Positions 53,158 through 61,476 are shown, counted from the first letter of the stretch. The stretch: 64,000 nucleotides of DNA from Lactobacillaceae bacterium (GCA_902834055.1 CADFHB010000002.1:18855-82854); one strand, 5' to 3'. Made by a program: numbers and translations. Notes: generated from the sequence alone by a model not told the origin.

Positions 53158-53718
53158 TTACCCCTTAATAGCGTGGGCCCGGACCAGTAGGTTAACAATC
53201 AGCTTAACCAGGATTCCGGAAAAGACCAGCATGGAAAGGAAACGAACGACCAGCATAACTATTAACATGGTGGGGGCAAAATGGCTATAACCGTTGCGGA
53301 ACCAGTCCCAAGCAAAGGTGACCAGGGTGGTGGTAATACTGGTGAGGATGACGGTCAGCCAGTTGTACACCCGGTAGCCAGTCACCGTAAAGCCTAATTC
53401 GGTGCCGACCCCTTGAACAACACCAGAGAGCAGGTTGGCGGCCCCCCACTGGTCACCAAGAAACATCTCGACTGCGGCCCCGAGAAATTCACCAAGAAAG
53501 GATGCTCCCGGAAGGCGCAGAAGAAAGCCGGCCAAGGGACCAGCCATGCACCAGATCCCCATGGTGATGTCATTGGCCACTGGTCCGTAGCCAATGGGGG
53601 TTAAGAGCACGGTGAGCCCGTTATATACAAAGGCTGCGGCGTAGTAAATTACCCCAAAGATAATGGCAATTAATGCTAATAGAATAATGTCGCGTAAGTG
53701 AAAGGTTGCTTTACGCAT
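53158..53718 (-). CDS. ykoE: ECF-type transporter substrate-binding subunit YkoE
   Basis: A 186-residue S-component with five to six helices. The sequence PLAGFLLRLPGASFLGEFLGAAVEMFLG near residue 65 and GVGTELGFTVTGY are typical of YkoE (hydroxymethylpyrimidine/thiamine precursor). The ATG at 53718 follows AAGGAGTG; an upstream in-frame start would run through the terminator hairpin. First gene of the operon under a TPP riboswitch. Confidence 0.9.
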   Translation of the reverse strand: MRKATFHLRDIILLALIAIIFGVIYYAAAFVYNGLTVLLTPIGYGPVANDITMGIWCMAGPLAGFLLRLPGASFLGEFLGAAVEMFLGDQWGAANLLSGVVQGVGTELGFTVTGYRVYNWLTVILTSITTTLVTFAWDWFRNGYSHFAPTMLIVMLVVRFLSMLVFSGILVKLIVNLLVRAHAIKG

Positions 53719-53772
53719 AAAACAAAGACACTCCTTATAAGAAATTAAGATTAAGGCGGCCTTAGGTAAAAT

Positions 53773-53802
53773 AAAAACCCCACAATGCAAAAAGCACGGG
53801 GG
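53773..53802 (-). terminator. Riboswitch-controlled intrinsic terminator
   Basis: On the minus strand CCCCCGTGC pairs with GC...GTGGGG and is followed by TTTTTATTTT, about 55 bases before ykoE. It is the expected expression platform of the upstream TPP aptamer. Confidence 0.75.
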
Positions 53803-53829
53803 CATTAACTTCGTTTATGAATTGATCTT

Positions 53830-53908
53830 ACCGAATCTTCCTCCGCTGGTCTTAACCAGGTCAGGTTCAATGGGTATCATCTCAGCCACGTGGCACCCCA
53901 GACATCGT
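53830..53908 (-). promoter_or_regulatory. TPP riboswitch (THI element)
   Basis: On the minus strand the core GGGGTGCC, GGCTGAGAT, ATACCC, TTGAACCTGACCTGG and CCAGCGGAGGAAG follow in order, the diagnostic thi-box. High thiamine diphosphate should favour the terminator just downstream and shut off ykoEDC. Confidence 0.95.
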
Positions 53909-54012
53909 ATTAATCTCACCGCAAATTATACAGTAAAACGAAAGTAAATTCAAATTCCCAACAAACCGTTGTACAATAAAGCTGTTTTAATTTTACGAAT
54001 GGGAGAAGAATA

Positions 54013-54798
54013 ATGTCTGGAATTACCTTTTTTGTGGTCCTCATTATTATTGGTATCTTAGCAGGGATCGTTAGTGCGGCGGCCGGACTGGCCTCGCTAA
54101 TTTCCTACCCCGCTTTACTAATGATGGGCTTGTCCCCGGTGATGGCAAACGTCACCAGTGCTTGGTCAACGGTGGGGAGTGCCTACAGTTCAATCATTGC
54201 CTCCACTAAGGAATTGCGGCATGACCGTAAGCAGATGTGGATGATTATCCCGCTGGTATTTGTCGGGGCGGTAATTGGGGCCATCCTACTTTTTGCATTA
54301 CCCGGGAAATTATTTCAGGAGCTGGTACCGTTTTGTATTGCCGTGGCCGGTATTATCCTGATGTTTCCCCATCGGGCACGGCAGGGACAAGGTGCGATGG
54401 CCGCTAATACGCAATCGCTGGGCCGTCACCGCTTGTATACTGCGTTGACGGTCATTGGCGTGTTCCTAGTCGGAATTTACGCTGGTTACTTCAATGCCGG
54501 GGCCGGTGTGATGATGCTGACCCTCTTGTCAGTGGTTAACCGACAAAAGAGCTTTGCCGTTAATAATGCGTTGAAGAACGTGGCGATGACAGTGACTAAC
54601 ACGATTGCCGTGATTATCTTTGCCTTTGAAACGACGATTGAGTGGAACTACGTGATTCCGTTGTTCATCGGCAACATTGTCGGTGGGGCGCTAGGTCCGG
54701 TAATTGTCCGTCACCTCCCCGGCCGGTTGATGCAACTGATCGTGGGAATTGGTGCGCTGATCCTGGCGGTCTCTTTAGTCGTCCGCAATTTTATGTAA
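54013..54798 (+). CDS. TauE/SafE-family sulfite/organosulfonate exporter
   Basis: A 261-residue protein with eight helices. Two family repeats show (GIVSAAAGLASLISYPALL near 20 and GYFNAGAGVMMLTLLSVV near 165). Relatives export sulfite, sulfoacetate or related organic acids. The start follows GGGAGAAG. Single gene; the substrate is unknown. Confidence 0.88.
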   Translation: MSGITFFVVLIIIGILAGIVSAAAGLASLISYPALLMMGLSPVMANVTSAWSTVGSAYSSIIASTKELRHDRKQMWMIIPLVFVGAVIGAILLFALPGKLFQELVPFCIAVAGIILMFPHRARQGQGAMAANTQSLGRHRLYTALTVIGVFLVGIYAGYFNAGAGVMMLTLLSVVNRQKSFAVNNALKNVAMTVTNTIAVIIFAFETTIEWNYVIPLFIGNIVGGALGPVIVRHLPGRLMQLIVGIGALILAVSLVVRNFM

Positions 54799-54813
54799 CA
54801 TGACTGCTGCGGT

Positions 54814-54869
54814 ACATAAAGGCGGCCTTCAGTATTCGAGCTTTCGAACGCTGAAGGCCGCCTTTATGT
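54814..54869. terminator. Intergenic hairpin (family member) between convergent genes
   Basis: ACATAAAGGCGGCCTTCAG pairs with CTGAAGGCCGCCTTTATGT and an inner TATTCGA/TCGAACG; one of the longest of the family. Confidence 0.8.
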
Positions 54870-54873
54870 TAAA

Positions 54874-55839
54874 CTAGTTCTTTTCCTGTTGATAAATGTT
54901 GTCGAGACCAATATTAACCATGTTTTTGATCGCCGTGGTGGTGTAAAAGGCAACGTGGGGGGTGATGATAACGTTCGGCATGGCAGCCAGGGTCCGGTAG
55001 TCCGCGGGAAGCTGGTCAACCGGGACATCCTTACGGAAAAACGCTGCTTCATTGGCCAGGGTGTCAAGACCGGCACCGGCAATCTGGTGACTTTCTAGCG
55101 CCGCAATCAGGGCGGCCGTATCAACTAGTCTGCCCCGGGACATGTTAATTAAGATGGCGTTATCCTTCATCTTGTGCAGCTCTGGTGCACCAATCATCCC
55201 TTCGGTGGCCGACGTGAGCGGCGTGTGGAGGGAAATAATATCAGACTGGGTAATTACGCTGTCAAAGTCGGTATATTCGACCACGGACTCGTACTCAACC
55301 TTGTGGCTCCGGTTGTAGGCAATTACCTTGGCGCCCAGGGCCCGGTAGAGGCGGGCGGTTTCACCACCAATGTGGCCCAGGCCAATTAAACCGACGGTCA
55401 GGTTGTAGATTTCGTTGCTGATTAGGTGGGGGTTAAGGTTAAACTTCCCCTGGGCCATTTCGGCACGGTATTCACCTAGCTTTCGTAATAGGGCCAGCGC
55501 CTGGGTTAGGCCCATTTCGGCAATGGCCCGCGGTGAGTAGGCGGGGACGTTGGTGACCTTGATGCCATGTTTTTGACATTCAGCCAGATTAACAAAATCA
55601 ATACCGGCGGAGCGGACACCGATATACTTCAGTCCCATTTGGGTAAACTGCTGGTAGAAGTCGGCACCACCTAACGTGGATGGTTGCTGGACAGACACAC
55701 CGACGCAGTCGGCCGCTTCCGCAAGGTTGGCACTTGAAAGGGGCGCTGAGATTAGCTTGACTTCGACATGGTGGTCCTTACTCCACTGTTCAAAGTAGGG
55801 CTTTTCCGCGGGAACGACACTGTAAGCAGCAATTTTCAT
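54874..55839 (-). CDS. D-2-hydroxyacid dehydrogenase (D-lactate dehydrogenase family)
   Basis: A 321-residue NAD-dependent enzyme. The dinucleotide motif is VGLIGLGHIGGETARLY near residue 145, the substrate arginine is in INMSRGRLVDT near 226, and the catalytic histidine in PHVAFYT near 297. The usual glutamate partner is likely in LDTLANEA. Relatives reduce pyruvate or branched 2-oxo acids to D-hydroxy acids. The ATG at 55839 follows AAGGAGAG. Substrate not decided by sequence. Confidence 0.9.
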   Translation of the reverse strand: MKIAAYSVVPAEKPYFEQWSKDHHVEVKLISAPLSSANLAEAADCVGVSVQQPSTLGGADFYQQFTQMGLKYIGVRSAGIDFVNLAECQKHGIKVTNVPAYSPRAIAEMGLTQALALLRKLGEYRAEMAQGKFNLNPHLISNEIYNLTVGLIGLGHIGGETARLYRALGAKVIAYNRSHKVEYESVVEYTDFDSVITQSDIISLHTPLTSATEGMIGAPELHKMKDNAILINMSRGRLVDTAALIAALESHQIAGAGLDTLANEAAFFRKDVPVDQLPADYRTLAAMPNVIITPHVAFYTTTAIKNMVNIGLDNIYQQEKN

Positions 55840-55903
55840 TGTTCTTCTCTCCTTATGCTTTTTATTTTCACTAATTATACCGGAATTTTTGGCAAAATAA
55901 AAA

Positions 55904-55942
55904 GGGCGGCCAGTATTTGGATTTTCCAAACACCGGCCGCCC
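55904..55942. terminator. Intergenic hairpin (family member)
   Basis: GGGCGGCC...TTTGGA pairs with TCCAAA...GGCCGCCC. It follows the nucleoside hydrolase gene (minus strand) and precedes the dehydrogenase. Confidence 0.75.
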
Positions 55943-55981
55943 GTAGTCATCTTAGGACTGTCAGTCCCGCATTATTAAATT

Positions 55982-56947
55982 CTAGTGTTCCTTGAACAGG
56001 TTAGTCAGGTGGTCCATGAAGACCTTCAGGTACCGTTCCTTATCAACGTTAACCGCAATCTTAACGTTCGGGTTCGGGTCGTTTAACTTAGCGTTGTCAC
56101 CAACCGTCCGGCCGTAGAATGGGCTGTCTGGATCGTATTCGCAACGCATGAACAGACTAATCGTCTTAACAAACGATGGGTCAATTCCCACACCAACGGC
56201 CAGTGGGTCGTGAAGTGCACAACCACGCTTATCAATGTCAAGGTTGTAGTAAGCGTCGATGTAGAAGTCAGTGATGTCGGCGTAAGCCTTACCGGCCTTC
56301 GTACCGAGGTCCCGCCACTGTTGGGTTTCCTTCTTCGTCAAGAGGGTCCGTAGGGTAACGTCTAAGCCAACCATCGTCAATGGCAAGCCGGACTTGAAGA
56401 CTTCGTCAGCTGCCTTGGCATCTTGATTGATGTTAGCTTCGGCTGCGGGCGTAACGTTGCCGTCAACCGTCAGGGCCCCACCCATGAAGGTAACGTTGCC
56501 GATCAAGTGGGCAATTTCAGGGTCCTTCTTCAAAGCAGCGGCCAGGTTGGTCATTGGGCCAGTTGGGATAATGATGAGGTCCTTACCGTACTTGTGAGCC
56601 GCATCGATATAAAAGTCGACACCGGATTCTTCTTCCAAACTCCGTTGTGGGGCAGGTAATTCTACCTCCCCGATACCATTGTTACCGTGGATATCTTTGG
56701 AAACTTGCATCACGTTAAAGTGATCAGAAGTGCTGGAGTGTGGTAAGCCCTTGAAGACTGGAATGTCAGTGTGGCCCAATAGTTCCAGTAGCTTCAGGCT
56801 GTTTTCAGCACAAACGTCGAGCAGGTTATTACCATATGAACTAACAATCCCGATCAGATCAACTTCTGGATCGGCCAGGGCGTATGCGATTGCTAAGGAG
56901 TCGTCAACACCAGTGTCCAAATCAAGGATCATTTTTCTTTTTGCCAT
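55982..56947 (-). CDS. Ribonucleoside hydrolase (IunH/RihC type)
   Basis: A 321-residue calcium-dependent nucleoside N-ribohydrolase that splits purine or pyrimidine ribonucleosides to base and ribose. The metal motif DLDTGVDDSLAIAYAL is near residue 10; a further aspartate lies in ALHDPLAVG near 243. A cre site lies upstream, suggesting glucose repression; released ribose would enter the phosphoketolase route. The start follows GGAGGGGAC. Confidence 0.93.
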   Translation of the reverse strand: MAKRKMILDLDTGVDDSLAIAYALADPEVDLIGIVSSYGNNLLDVCAENSLKLLELLGHTDIPVFKGLPHSSTSDHFNVMQVSKDIHGNNGIGEVELPAPQRSLEEESGVDFYIDAAHKYGKDLIIIPTGPMTNLAAALKKDPEIAHLIGNVTFMGGALTVDGNVTPAAEANINQDAKAADEVFKSGLPLTMVGLDVTLRTLLTKKETQQWRDLGTKAGKAYADITDFYIDAYYNLDIDKRGCALHDPLAVGVGIDPSFVKTISLFMRCEYDPDSPFYGRTVGDNAKLNDPNPNVKIAVNVDKERYLKVFMDHLTNLFKEH

Positions 56948-57029
56948 AATTTGTCCCCTCCAAAAGGTTTAACTAAAAATTTATCTACAACTACATCTTA
57001 GTGTACTTCTACCTTGAACACAATGTTCA

Positions 57030-57046
57030 TGGTAGCGCTTTTACCA
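57030..57046 (-). promoter_or_regulatory. cre site upstream of the nucleoside hydrolase
   Basis: On the minus strand TGGTAAAAGCGCTACCA contains TAAAAGCGCTACCA, a 13-of-14 match to the cre consensus, with perfect TGGTA/TACCA outer arms. Confidence 0.7.
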
Positions 57047-57182
57047 AAAGTTTAGCATTGATATATCAGCACGTCAAACCTTTTACTATAAAAAGATTGC
57101 CTTGCTTGTGACTCTTTGATCAGGACGAGGTTCAGCCGAGTGATGGTATAATGGAATTAACATACAGGAAAGGACCTCAATT

Positions 57183-58178
57183 ATGGAAGAAATGTATGAC
57201 GTGACGATCGTCGGTGGTGGACCCGCGGGAATGTTTGCGGCCTTTTATTGTGGCTTACACGAACTGCGGACCCAATTAGTTGAAAGCCTCCCACAATTAG
57301 GTGGGCAGGTAGCGGCCCTCTACCCCGAAAAGCAAATCTGGGATGTCGCTGGGATGCCAGGCGTAACCGGCCAGGAATTGGTGAACCGGCTAAACCAGCA
57401 AATGGCCATTGCCCCCGTTGACCAGTTCTTAAATGAAACGGTCGATGACGTGGTCAAGGAGGCTGATGGGACCTTTACCATTAAGTCGGCCCAACGGACT
57501 TCTTGTTCCCGGGCGGTAATCGTTGCGCTTGGTAATGGCGCATTTACCCCCCGCAAGCTGAGCTTAAACGGGGCGGACGAGGTAGAAGGCCACCAGTTAC
57601 ACTACTTTGTCAAGCACGCGGCCGATTATACCGGCCAGCGGGTGGCGGTACTTGGCGGTGGGGATTCGGCCATCGACATCGCACTGATGCTTGAGCCGGT
57701 CGCTAAGGAAGTTAGTATCGTGCACCGCCGGGATGAATTCCGGGGTCTTGAACACACCGTGACGAAACTCCAGCAGTCCAAGGTGAACCTGGTGACCCCA
57801 TACCTGCCTAAAGAAATTGCGGTCGAAGACGACCAGAGTGTTACCCTGAAGTTAAAGAAGCGGCGTAGTGACGAGGAACGCGAATTACACGTGGACCAGC
57901 TAATTGTCAATTACGGTTTTACGTCTAACAATGCCGCGCTGAATAAGTGGTCGCTGGGGCTAACCAGCGAGCATCACTTAATTAAAGTTGATTCAATGAT
58001 GAAGACGAACGTTGACGGGGTCTATGCAATTGGTGACGGGGTGACCTTCCCTGGTAAGGCGGCCCTAATCGCGGCGGCGTTTGGCGAAGCACCAACTGCC
58101 GTGACCGCAATTGCTAAGCAACTTTATCCGGATAAAAAGATTGCAATGCACAGCTCTTCAATGCATCTCGGTAAATAA
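57183..58178 (+). CDS. Ferredoxin/flavodoxin--NADP+ reductase, thioredoxin reductase-like
   Basis: A 331-residue FAD enzyme. The FAD motif VTIVGGGPAGMFAAFYCGL is near residue 8 and the NADPH motif VAVLGGGDSAIDIA near 155. The thioredoxin-reductase CxxC is absent and the C-terminus is longer, which is the YumC-type ferredoxin-NADP reductase. TATAAT near 57147 with extended TG is a likely -10. It starts eight bases after AAAGGA. Confidence 0.92.
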   Translation: MEEMYDVTIVGGGPAGMFAAFYCGLHELRTQLVESLPQLGGQVAALYPEKQIWDVAGMPGVTGQELVNRLNQQMAIAPVDQFLNETVDDVVKEADGTFTIKSAQRTSCSRAVIVALGNGAFTPRKLSLNGADEVEGHQLHYFVKHAADYTGQRVAVLGGGDSAIDIALMLEPVAKEVSIVHRRDEFRGLEHTVTKLQQSKVNLVTPYLPKEIAVEDDQSVTLKLKKRRSDEERELHVDQLIVNYGFTSNNAALNKWSLGLTSEHHLIKVDSMMKTNVDGVYAIGDGVTFPGKAALIAAAFGEAPTAVTAIAKQLYPDKKIAMHSSSMHLGK

Positions 58179-58229
58179 AATAAAGCGGAAGCACGTTTCA
58201 CTTAGTATGAAGCGCGGTTCCGCTTTATT
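58179..58229. terminator. Hairpin terminator shared by convergent genes
   Basis: AATAAAGCGGAA pairs with TTCCGCTTTATT, with further partial pairing. The last codons of the small membrane-protein gene lie inside it. Confidence 0.75.
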
Positions 58230-58447
58230 AGTTTATCAATAATATCAAGAATCAGTTTTACTAACAGGCACAAGTTCATTAGTAACCACAGCTTGGTAGC
58301 GGCCCCCCAGCCGACCGGACGCAAGCCAAAGTGGAACAAAAGGTCGAAGAGGATAATTAACAGGATGTACAGCAGGTTTGCCCGTAAGATGTCCTTCGAC
58401 CACTTGTGCGTGACGATGTATCGCCAAATTGTCTTAATTCTTTGCAT
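58202..58447 (-). CDS. Small membrane protein, 81 residues
   Basis: An 81-residue protein with two hydrophobic helices (LLYILLIILFDLLFHFGL, LWLLMNLCLLVKLILDII) and basic ends. It starts behind AGGGGG. A 26-residue membrane peptide gene lies 16 bases upstream on the same strand, so they may be one transcript. No family was recognised. It ends within the terminator hairpin. Confidence 0.6.
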   Translation of the reverse strand: MQRIKTIWRYIVTHKWSKDILRANLLYILLIILFDLLFHFGLRPVGWGAATKLWLLMNLCLLVKLILDIIDKLIKRNRASY

Positions 58448-58463
58448 TTAATGCGCCCCCTAA

Positions 58464-58544
58464 TTAGCCGATGTTTGCGTAAACCACGGCGACAATAAAA
58501 AAGAGGAGGGCGGTTAAGTATGAAACCTTTAGATTATTACGCAT
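58464..58544 (-). CDS. 26-residue single-helix membrane peptide
   Basis: MRNNLKVSYL followed by a hydrophobic run TALLFFIVAVVYANIG; a GGGGA site lies just upstream of ATG 58544 (an in-frame ATG at 58556 is an alternative). The positive head and single helix look genuine. It precedes the 81-residue membrane protein. Function unknown. Confidence 0.5.
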   Translation of the reverse strand: MRNNLKVSYLTALLFFIVAVVYANIG

Positions 58545-58654
58545 TGAAATCCCCATCTTAATTAGTTTGATTGATCAAAAGCAATTGTAATATTACCCAC
58601 CTATAATATAATAAAGTTGTTTTTGAAAATTGTAAACGAGAGTGTTGAACACTT

Positions 58655-59320
58655 ATGACCTTAAAACTAAAACATTTAATTTATCTTATTTTTTGCTGTC
58701 TGGTAGTGGGGGTGGTATTAAGCCACCGGGTTCAAACGGTTCACCGCCAGCAAGCAATCCAAGAGGCCCAACGTGCTAAGCAGATGACACAAAAGACTAA
58801 GCAAGCAGCCCATGCGACAAGTACGGCCGCGGTGGGAGCTATGCGGCAGCCGATTAACTGGCGTAAGTCCTCCGAGACGAAACCATACCCTAATTTGGCA
58901 GCAGCTAAGCACCTCTGGGTAAAGGTCCAGCTTAAGCAGAACCGGACGTACGTGTATGATGGTAAGAAGTTAATCTACACAATGTATTGCACCGGGGGAA
59001 AGTACCGAACCGACCCGAAAACCGGCGAGCAAAAGAGCATGACACCGACGGGAACCTACCACATTGAAGACCAACGTGGTGATAGTTTCTATAATTCAGA
59101 ACTCCAGGAAGGGGCTAAGTACTACGTTTCCTGGAAGAACCACGGTACGTACCTCTTCCACAGTGTGCCAACCAGCAGCGGTGGCAAGATTAATACCAAG
59201 GAAGCGGCTAAACTGGGGAAAACACAAGGCTCACATGGCTGCGTTCGGCTGTCAGTACCGGATGCACGATGGTTTTCCAAGACGGTGCCGGTCGGTACCA
59301 AGGTTGTAATTACTAATTAA
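58655..59320 (+). CDS. L,D-transpeptidase (YkuD domain)
   Basis: A 221-residue exported protein with an N-terminal helix (LIYLIFCCLVVGVVLSHRV). A glutamine/alanine-rich linker (about 30-65) leads to a YkuD domain (about 88-221). The active site is complete: histidine in TYLFHSVP and the HGC in GSHGCVRLSVPDARW. It would form 3-3 cross-links or attach proteins to peptidoglycan. The gene ends 8 bases inside the end of the opposite small membrane protein gene. A paralogue lacking these residues lies next to it. Confidence 0.92.
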   Translation: MTLKLKHLIYLIFCCLVVGVVLSHRVQTVHRQQAIQEAQRAKQMTQKTKQAAHATSTAAVGAMRQPINWRKSSETKPYPNLAAAKHLWVKVQLKQNRTYVYDGKKLIYTMYCTGGKYRTDPKTGEQKSMTPTGTYHIEDQRGDSFYNSELQEGAKYYVSWKNHGTYLFHSVPTSSGGKINTKEAAKLGKTQGSHGCVRLSVPDARWFSKTVPVGTKVVITN

Positions 59321-59516
59321 CCTGGGAATGGACAAACTTAAGACCGAAGAGGACTAAGTTAACGATTACCAGGGCGATAATAGTGGTCCAAAAAGAGAAG
59401 CGGACCAGGGGAACAAGAAAACCGAGGAGGTTGTAAAAAATGACGGCAAGAACTAGCTCGCCGTTACAAATGATAACCTCCTTGAGAAACTTTGGTGAAA
59501 AGTAATCCGACAACAT
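59313..59516 (-). CDS. Small membrane protein, 67 residues
   Basis: A 67-residue protein with two helices (VLAVIFYNLLGFLVPLV and FWTTIIALVIVNLVLFGL) behind a strong AAGGAGG site. It lies 11 bases after the stop of the inactive L,D-transpeptidase homologue and ends convergently with the active one, overlapping it by 8 bases. No family recognised. The tight linkage suggests a role in wall metabolism, but this is only inferred. Confidence 0.72.
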   Translation of the reverse strand: MLSDYFSPKFLKEVIICNGELVLAVIFYNLLGFLVPLVRFSFWTTIIALVIVNLVLFGLKFVHSQVN

Positions 59517-59527
59517 GTAAAACCTCC

Positions 59528-60094
59528 TTAGCGGATAATGATTGGTATGCCCTTAGGAAGGGTCTGGATCCATCGGGCGTCTGGCTTTGACAACTGGATG
59601 GTACCCGGAACCTTAACGGGGTCTTGGAGCCAGTTATTGCCGACGCGGTGATGGTTAACCGCGGCAACCGATTCAAAGTAGAAGTGGTGACCAAATTCGG
59701 ACCAGTCAAAGCCGGTCACTAAGGTAGTCCCCCGCTTTTGGTAAAGCTGCTGACCGGACTTAGCCTGGCTGGTTAAGTGCTGGGGATACAGGTTTATTTG
59801 GGCGTGCATCATGTAGATTACCCGTGACCCGGTCAATACGTACACGCGTTTAAGGGCTGGTTCCGCAACGAGGCGGAGCTTTTTAGTATGCGCCAGAGAC
59901 GGGTAGTTTTTGTGCTCCGATGGGTGGTGGCGGTTTACTGACCGCATGAGGTTCACGTTGCGGACCTGGCTGTGGCGGGTGGCTTCGGGGATAAATTTGC
60001 CAGCGTCAAGGTAGGTATGGACATTGACGACCAACACCATTACCAAAAAAAGACTGAGCGTAATTAAACTAAGTCGCTTTAATTCACTATTCAT
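59528..60094 (-). CDS. YkuD-like protein that has lost the catalytic residues
   Basis: A 188-residue exported protein with an N-terminal helix (LSLITLSLFLVMVLVVNVH) and a YkuD-like domain. The end IQLSKPDARW...LPKGIPIIIR aligns with VRLSVPDARW...VPVGTKVVITN of the neighbouring enzyme. But where that has HGC this has VPGT, and the first histidine (LFHSVP) has become YFESVA. It lacks the cysteine nucleophile and both catalytic histidines. The frame is intact and the ribosome site is normal, so it is more likely a pseudoenzyme than a pseudogene. Cotranscribed with the 67-residue membrane protein. Confidence 0.78.
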   Translation of the reverse strand: MNSELKRLSLITLSLFLVMVLVVNVHTYLDAGKFIPEATRHSQVRNVNLMRSVNRHHPSEHKNYPSLAHTKKLRLVAEPALKRVYVLTGSRVIYMMHAQINLYPQHLTSQAKSGQQLYQKRGTTLVTGFDWSEFGHHFYFESVAAVNHHRVGNNWLQDPVKVPGTIQLSKPDARWIQTLPKGIPIIIR

Positions 60095-60161
60095 GGTTGG
60101 ATTCCTTTGTAGTAAAATACATGTGGCTATCTTAGCACACTTTTAGGCGGGGAGCGTAAGT

Positions 60162-61391
60162 ATGATCGGAAGAAAATTTATTAAACAGTTGGCGGTATTC
60201 ATGATGATACCATTGATCCTTAGCTTGGCAACCAGTGCGGGTGCGAGCGGCCGGATTGATGCCTCTGCAGCAATGATGGTGGATGCGTCGACCGGGCAGG
60301 TCTTATACGCACAAAATGTGAACAAGAAGCTCCCGGTGGCGTCGATTAGTAAGCTGCTGACCGTAGCGGTGATCCATGATGAACTGAAGCAGAATGCAAT
60401 CATGGCCAATACTAAGGTGAAAGTTTCTTCTGACATTGCGGCGATTGCTAACGACCCTAATTATTCGGCAATTGGTGTTCAGCAAGGGGCGTCGTACACC
60501 GTTAAGGAACTACTTAATGCGGCCATGGTTAAGTCGGCAGACGGGGCGACCCTAGCTCTCGCGAGTGCTGATGGGAGTAGCATGGAAGAGTTTAATCTCC
60601 GAATGGCTCAAAAGGCTAAAGAGATTGGCCTGAAGAATTATACAATTGTTAACCCGGTGGGGCTGACGAACGGTGATTTGAAGGACCTCAAGTTACCCCA
60701 GTATTCTGATAAGGCGGAAAATGCCATGACCGCCCGGGACGTGGCCATCTTATCCCGCTACCTAATTCGGACCTACCCCCAACTGCTGCAGGTGACGGCA
60801 CAAAAGCAGGCCAACTTCTTCATCACGAAAAATAAGACTGTCCAAGCGACCAACCTAAACAAAATGCTCCCGGGCGACCAATACGCGGTCAAGGGGGTTA
60901 AGATTGATGGCCTTAAGACCGGGACATCGGATGCAGCGGGAGCGTCGTTTGTCAGTACTGGGACGTACCGGGGTCACCGTATCATTACGGTAGTCTTGCA
61001 CGCTAATGGTAAAAATAAGGATGCCCGGTTTACGGCGACCCAGGAACTCTACGATAAGTTAAAGCAAATGCCGACGTCAGAGATTACCCTACCACAGCGG
61101 CTGCACACCCAGCGGGTTGAAAATGGTCACCAGCGTACCGTTAGCGTCCAGCCCCGCAAAATTAGTGTTTGGGGTGACAAGGTAGGTAATAACTATAACT
61201 TGGCGGTTAAGTTAAACCGACATAGTAAGAACAACAAGGTGCTGGCACCAGTCCGTAACAACGAACGGATTGGTGAACTAGAGTTATCGAGTCCAGAAAT
61301 TCAAACGGTCGACCACGAGCCGTTATCCTACACGCTTTACAGTAGCGAGCAAGTACCGGTTGGTAACTTCTGGCAACGGTTGTGGCATTAA
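60162..61391 (+). CDS. dacA: D-alanyl-D-alanine carboxypeptidase (PBP5/DacA family)
   Basis: A 409-residue exported enzyme with a signal peptide (cut near SAGASG). The SxxK motif is VASISKLLTV (Ser61, Lys64) and the KTG motif LKTGTSDAAG is near residue 251. The second motif, SxN in most relatives, reads SADGAT near residue 125. The C-terminal domain (about 310-400) ends near a possible hydrophobic tail without a clear amphipathic anchor. It trims pentapeptides to tetrapeptides, the donor for L,D-transpeptidases, so its position beside a YkuD gene is functionally sensible. Confidence 0.9.
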   Translation: MIGRKFIKQLAVFMMIPLILSLATSAGASGRIDASAAMMVDASTGQVLYAQNVNKKLPVASISKLLTVAVIHDELKQNAIMANTKVKVSSDIAAIANDPNYSAIGVQQGASYTVKELLNAAMVKSADGATLALASADGSSMEEFNLRMAQKAKEIGLKNYTIVNPVGLTNGDLKDLKLPQYSDKAENAMTARDVAILSRYLIRTYPQLLQVTAQKQANFFITKNKTVQATNLNKMLPGDQYAVKGVKIDGLKTGTSDAAGASFVSTGTYRGHRIITVVLHANGKNKDARFTATQELYDKLKQMPTSEITLPQRLHTQRVENGHQRTVSVQPRKISVWGDKVGNNYNLAVKLNRHSKNNKVLAPVRNNERIGELELSSPEIQTVDHEPLSYTLYSSEQVPVGNFWQRLWH

Positions 61392-61476
61392 TAAAAAGCT
61401 CTCGAAAATGGTAGTATCTGCTAGCAAAGGAATGCTAGAATTAGGGTGATGATCTTACCACAAGGGAGGGGTATTA

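Noticed and set aside
11907..55942. CRISPR array made of the hairpin repeats
   Set aside because: The hairpins lie in separate intergenic gaps many kilobases apart, with no regular spacers and no cas genes.
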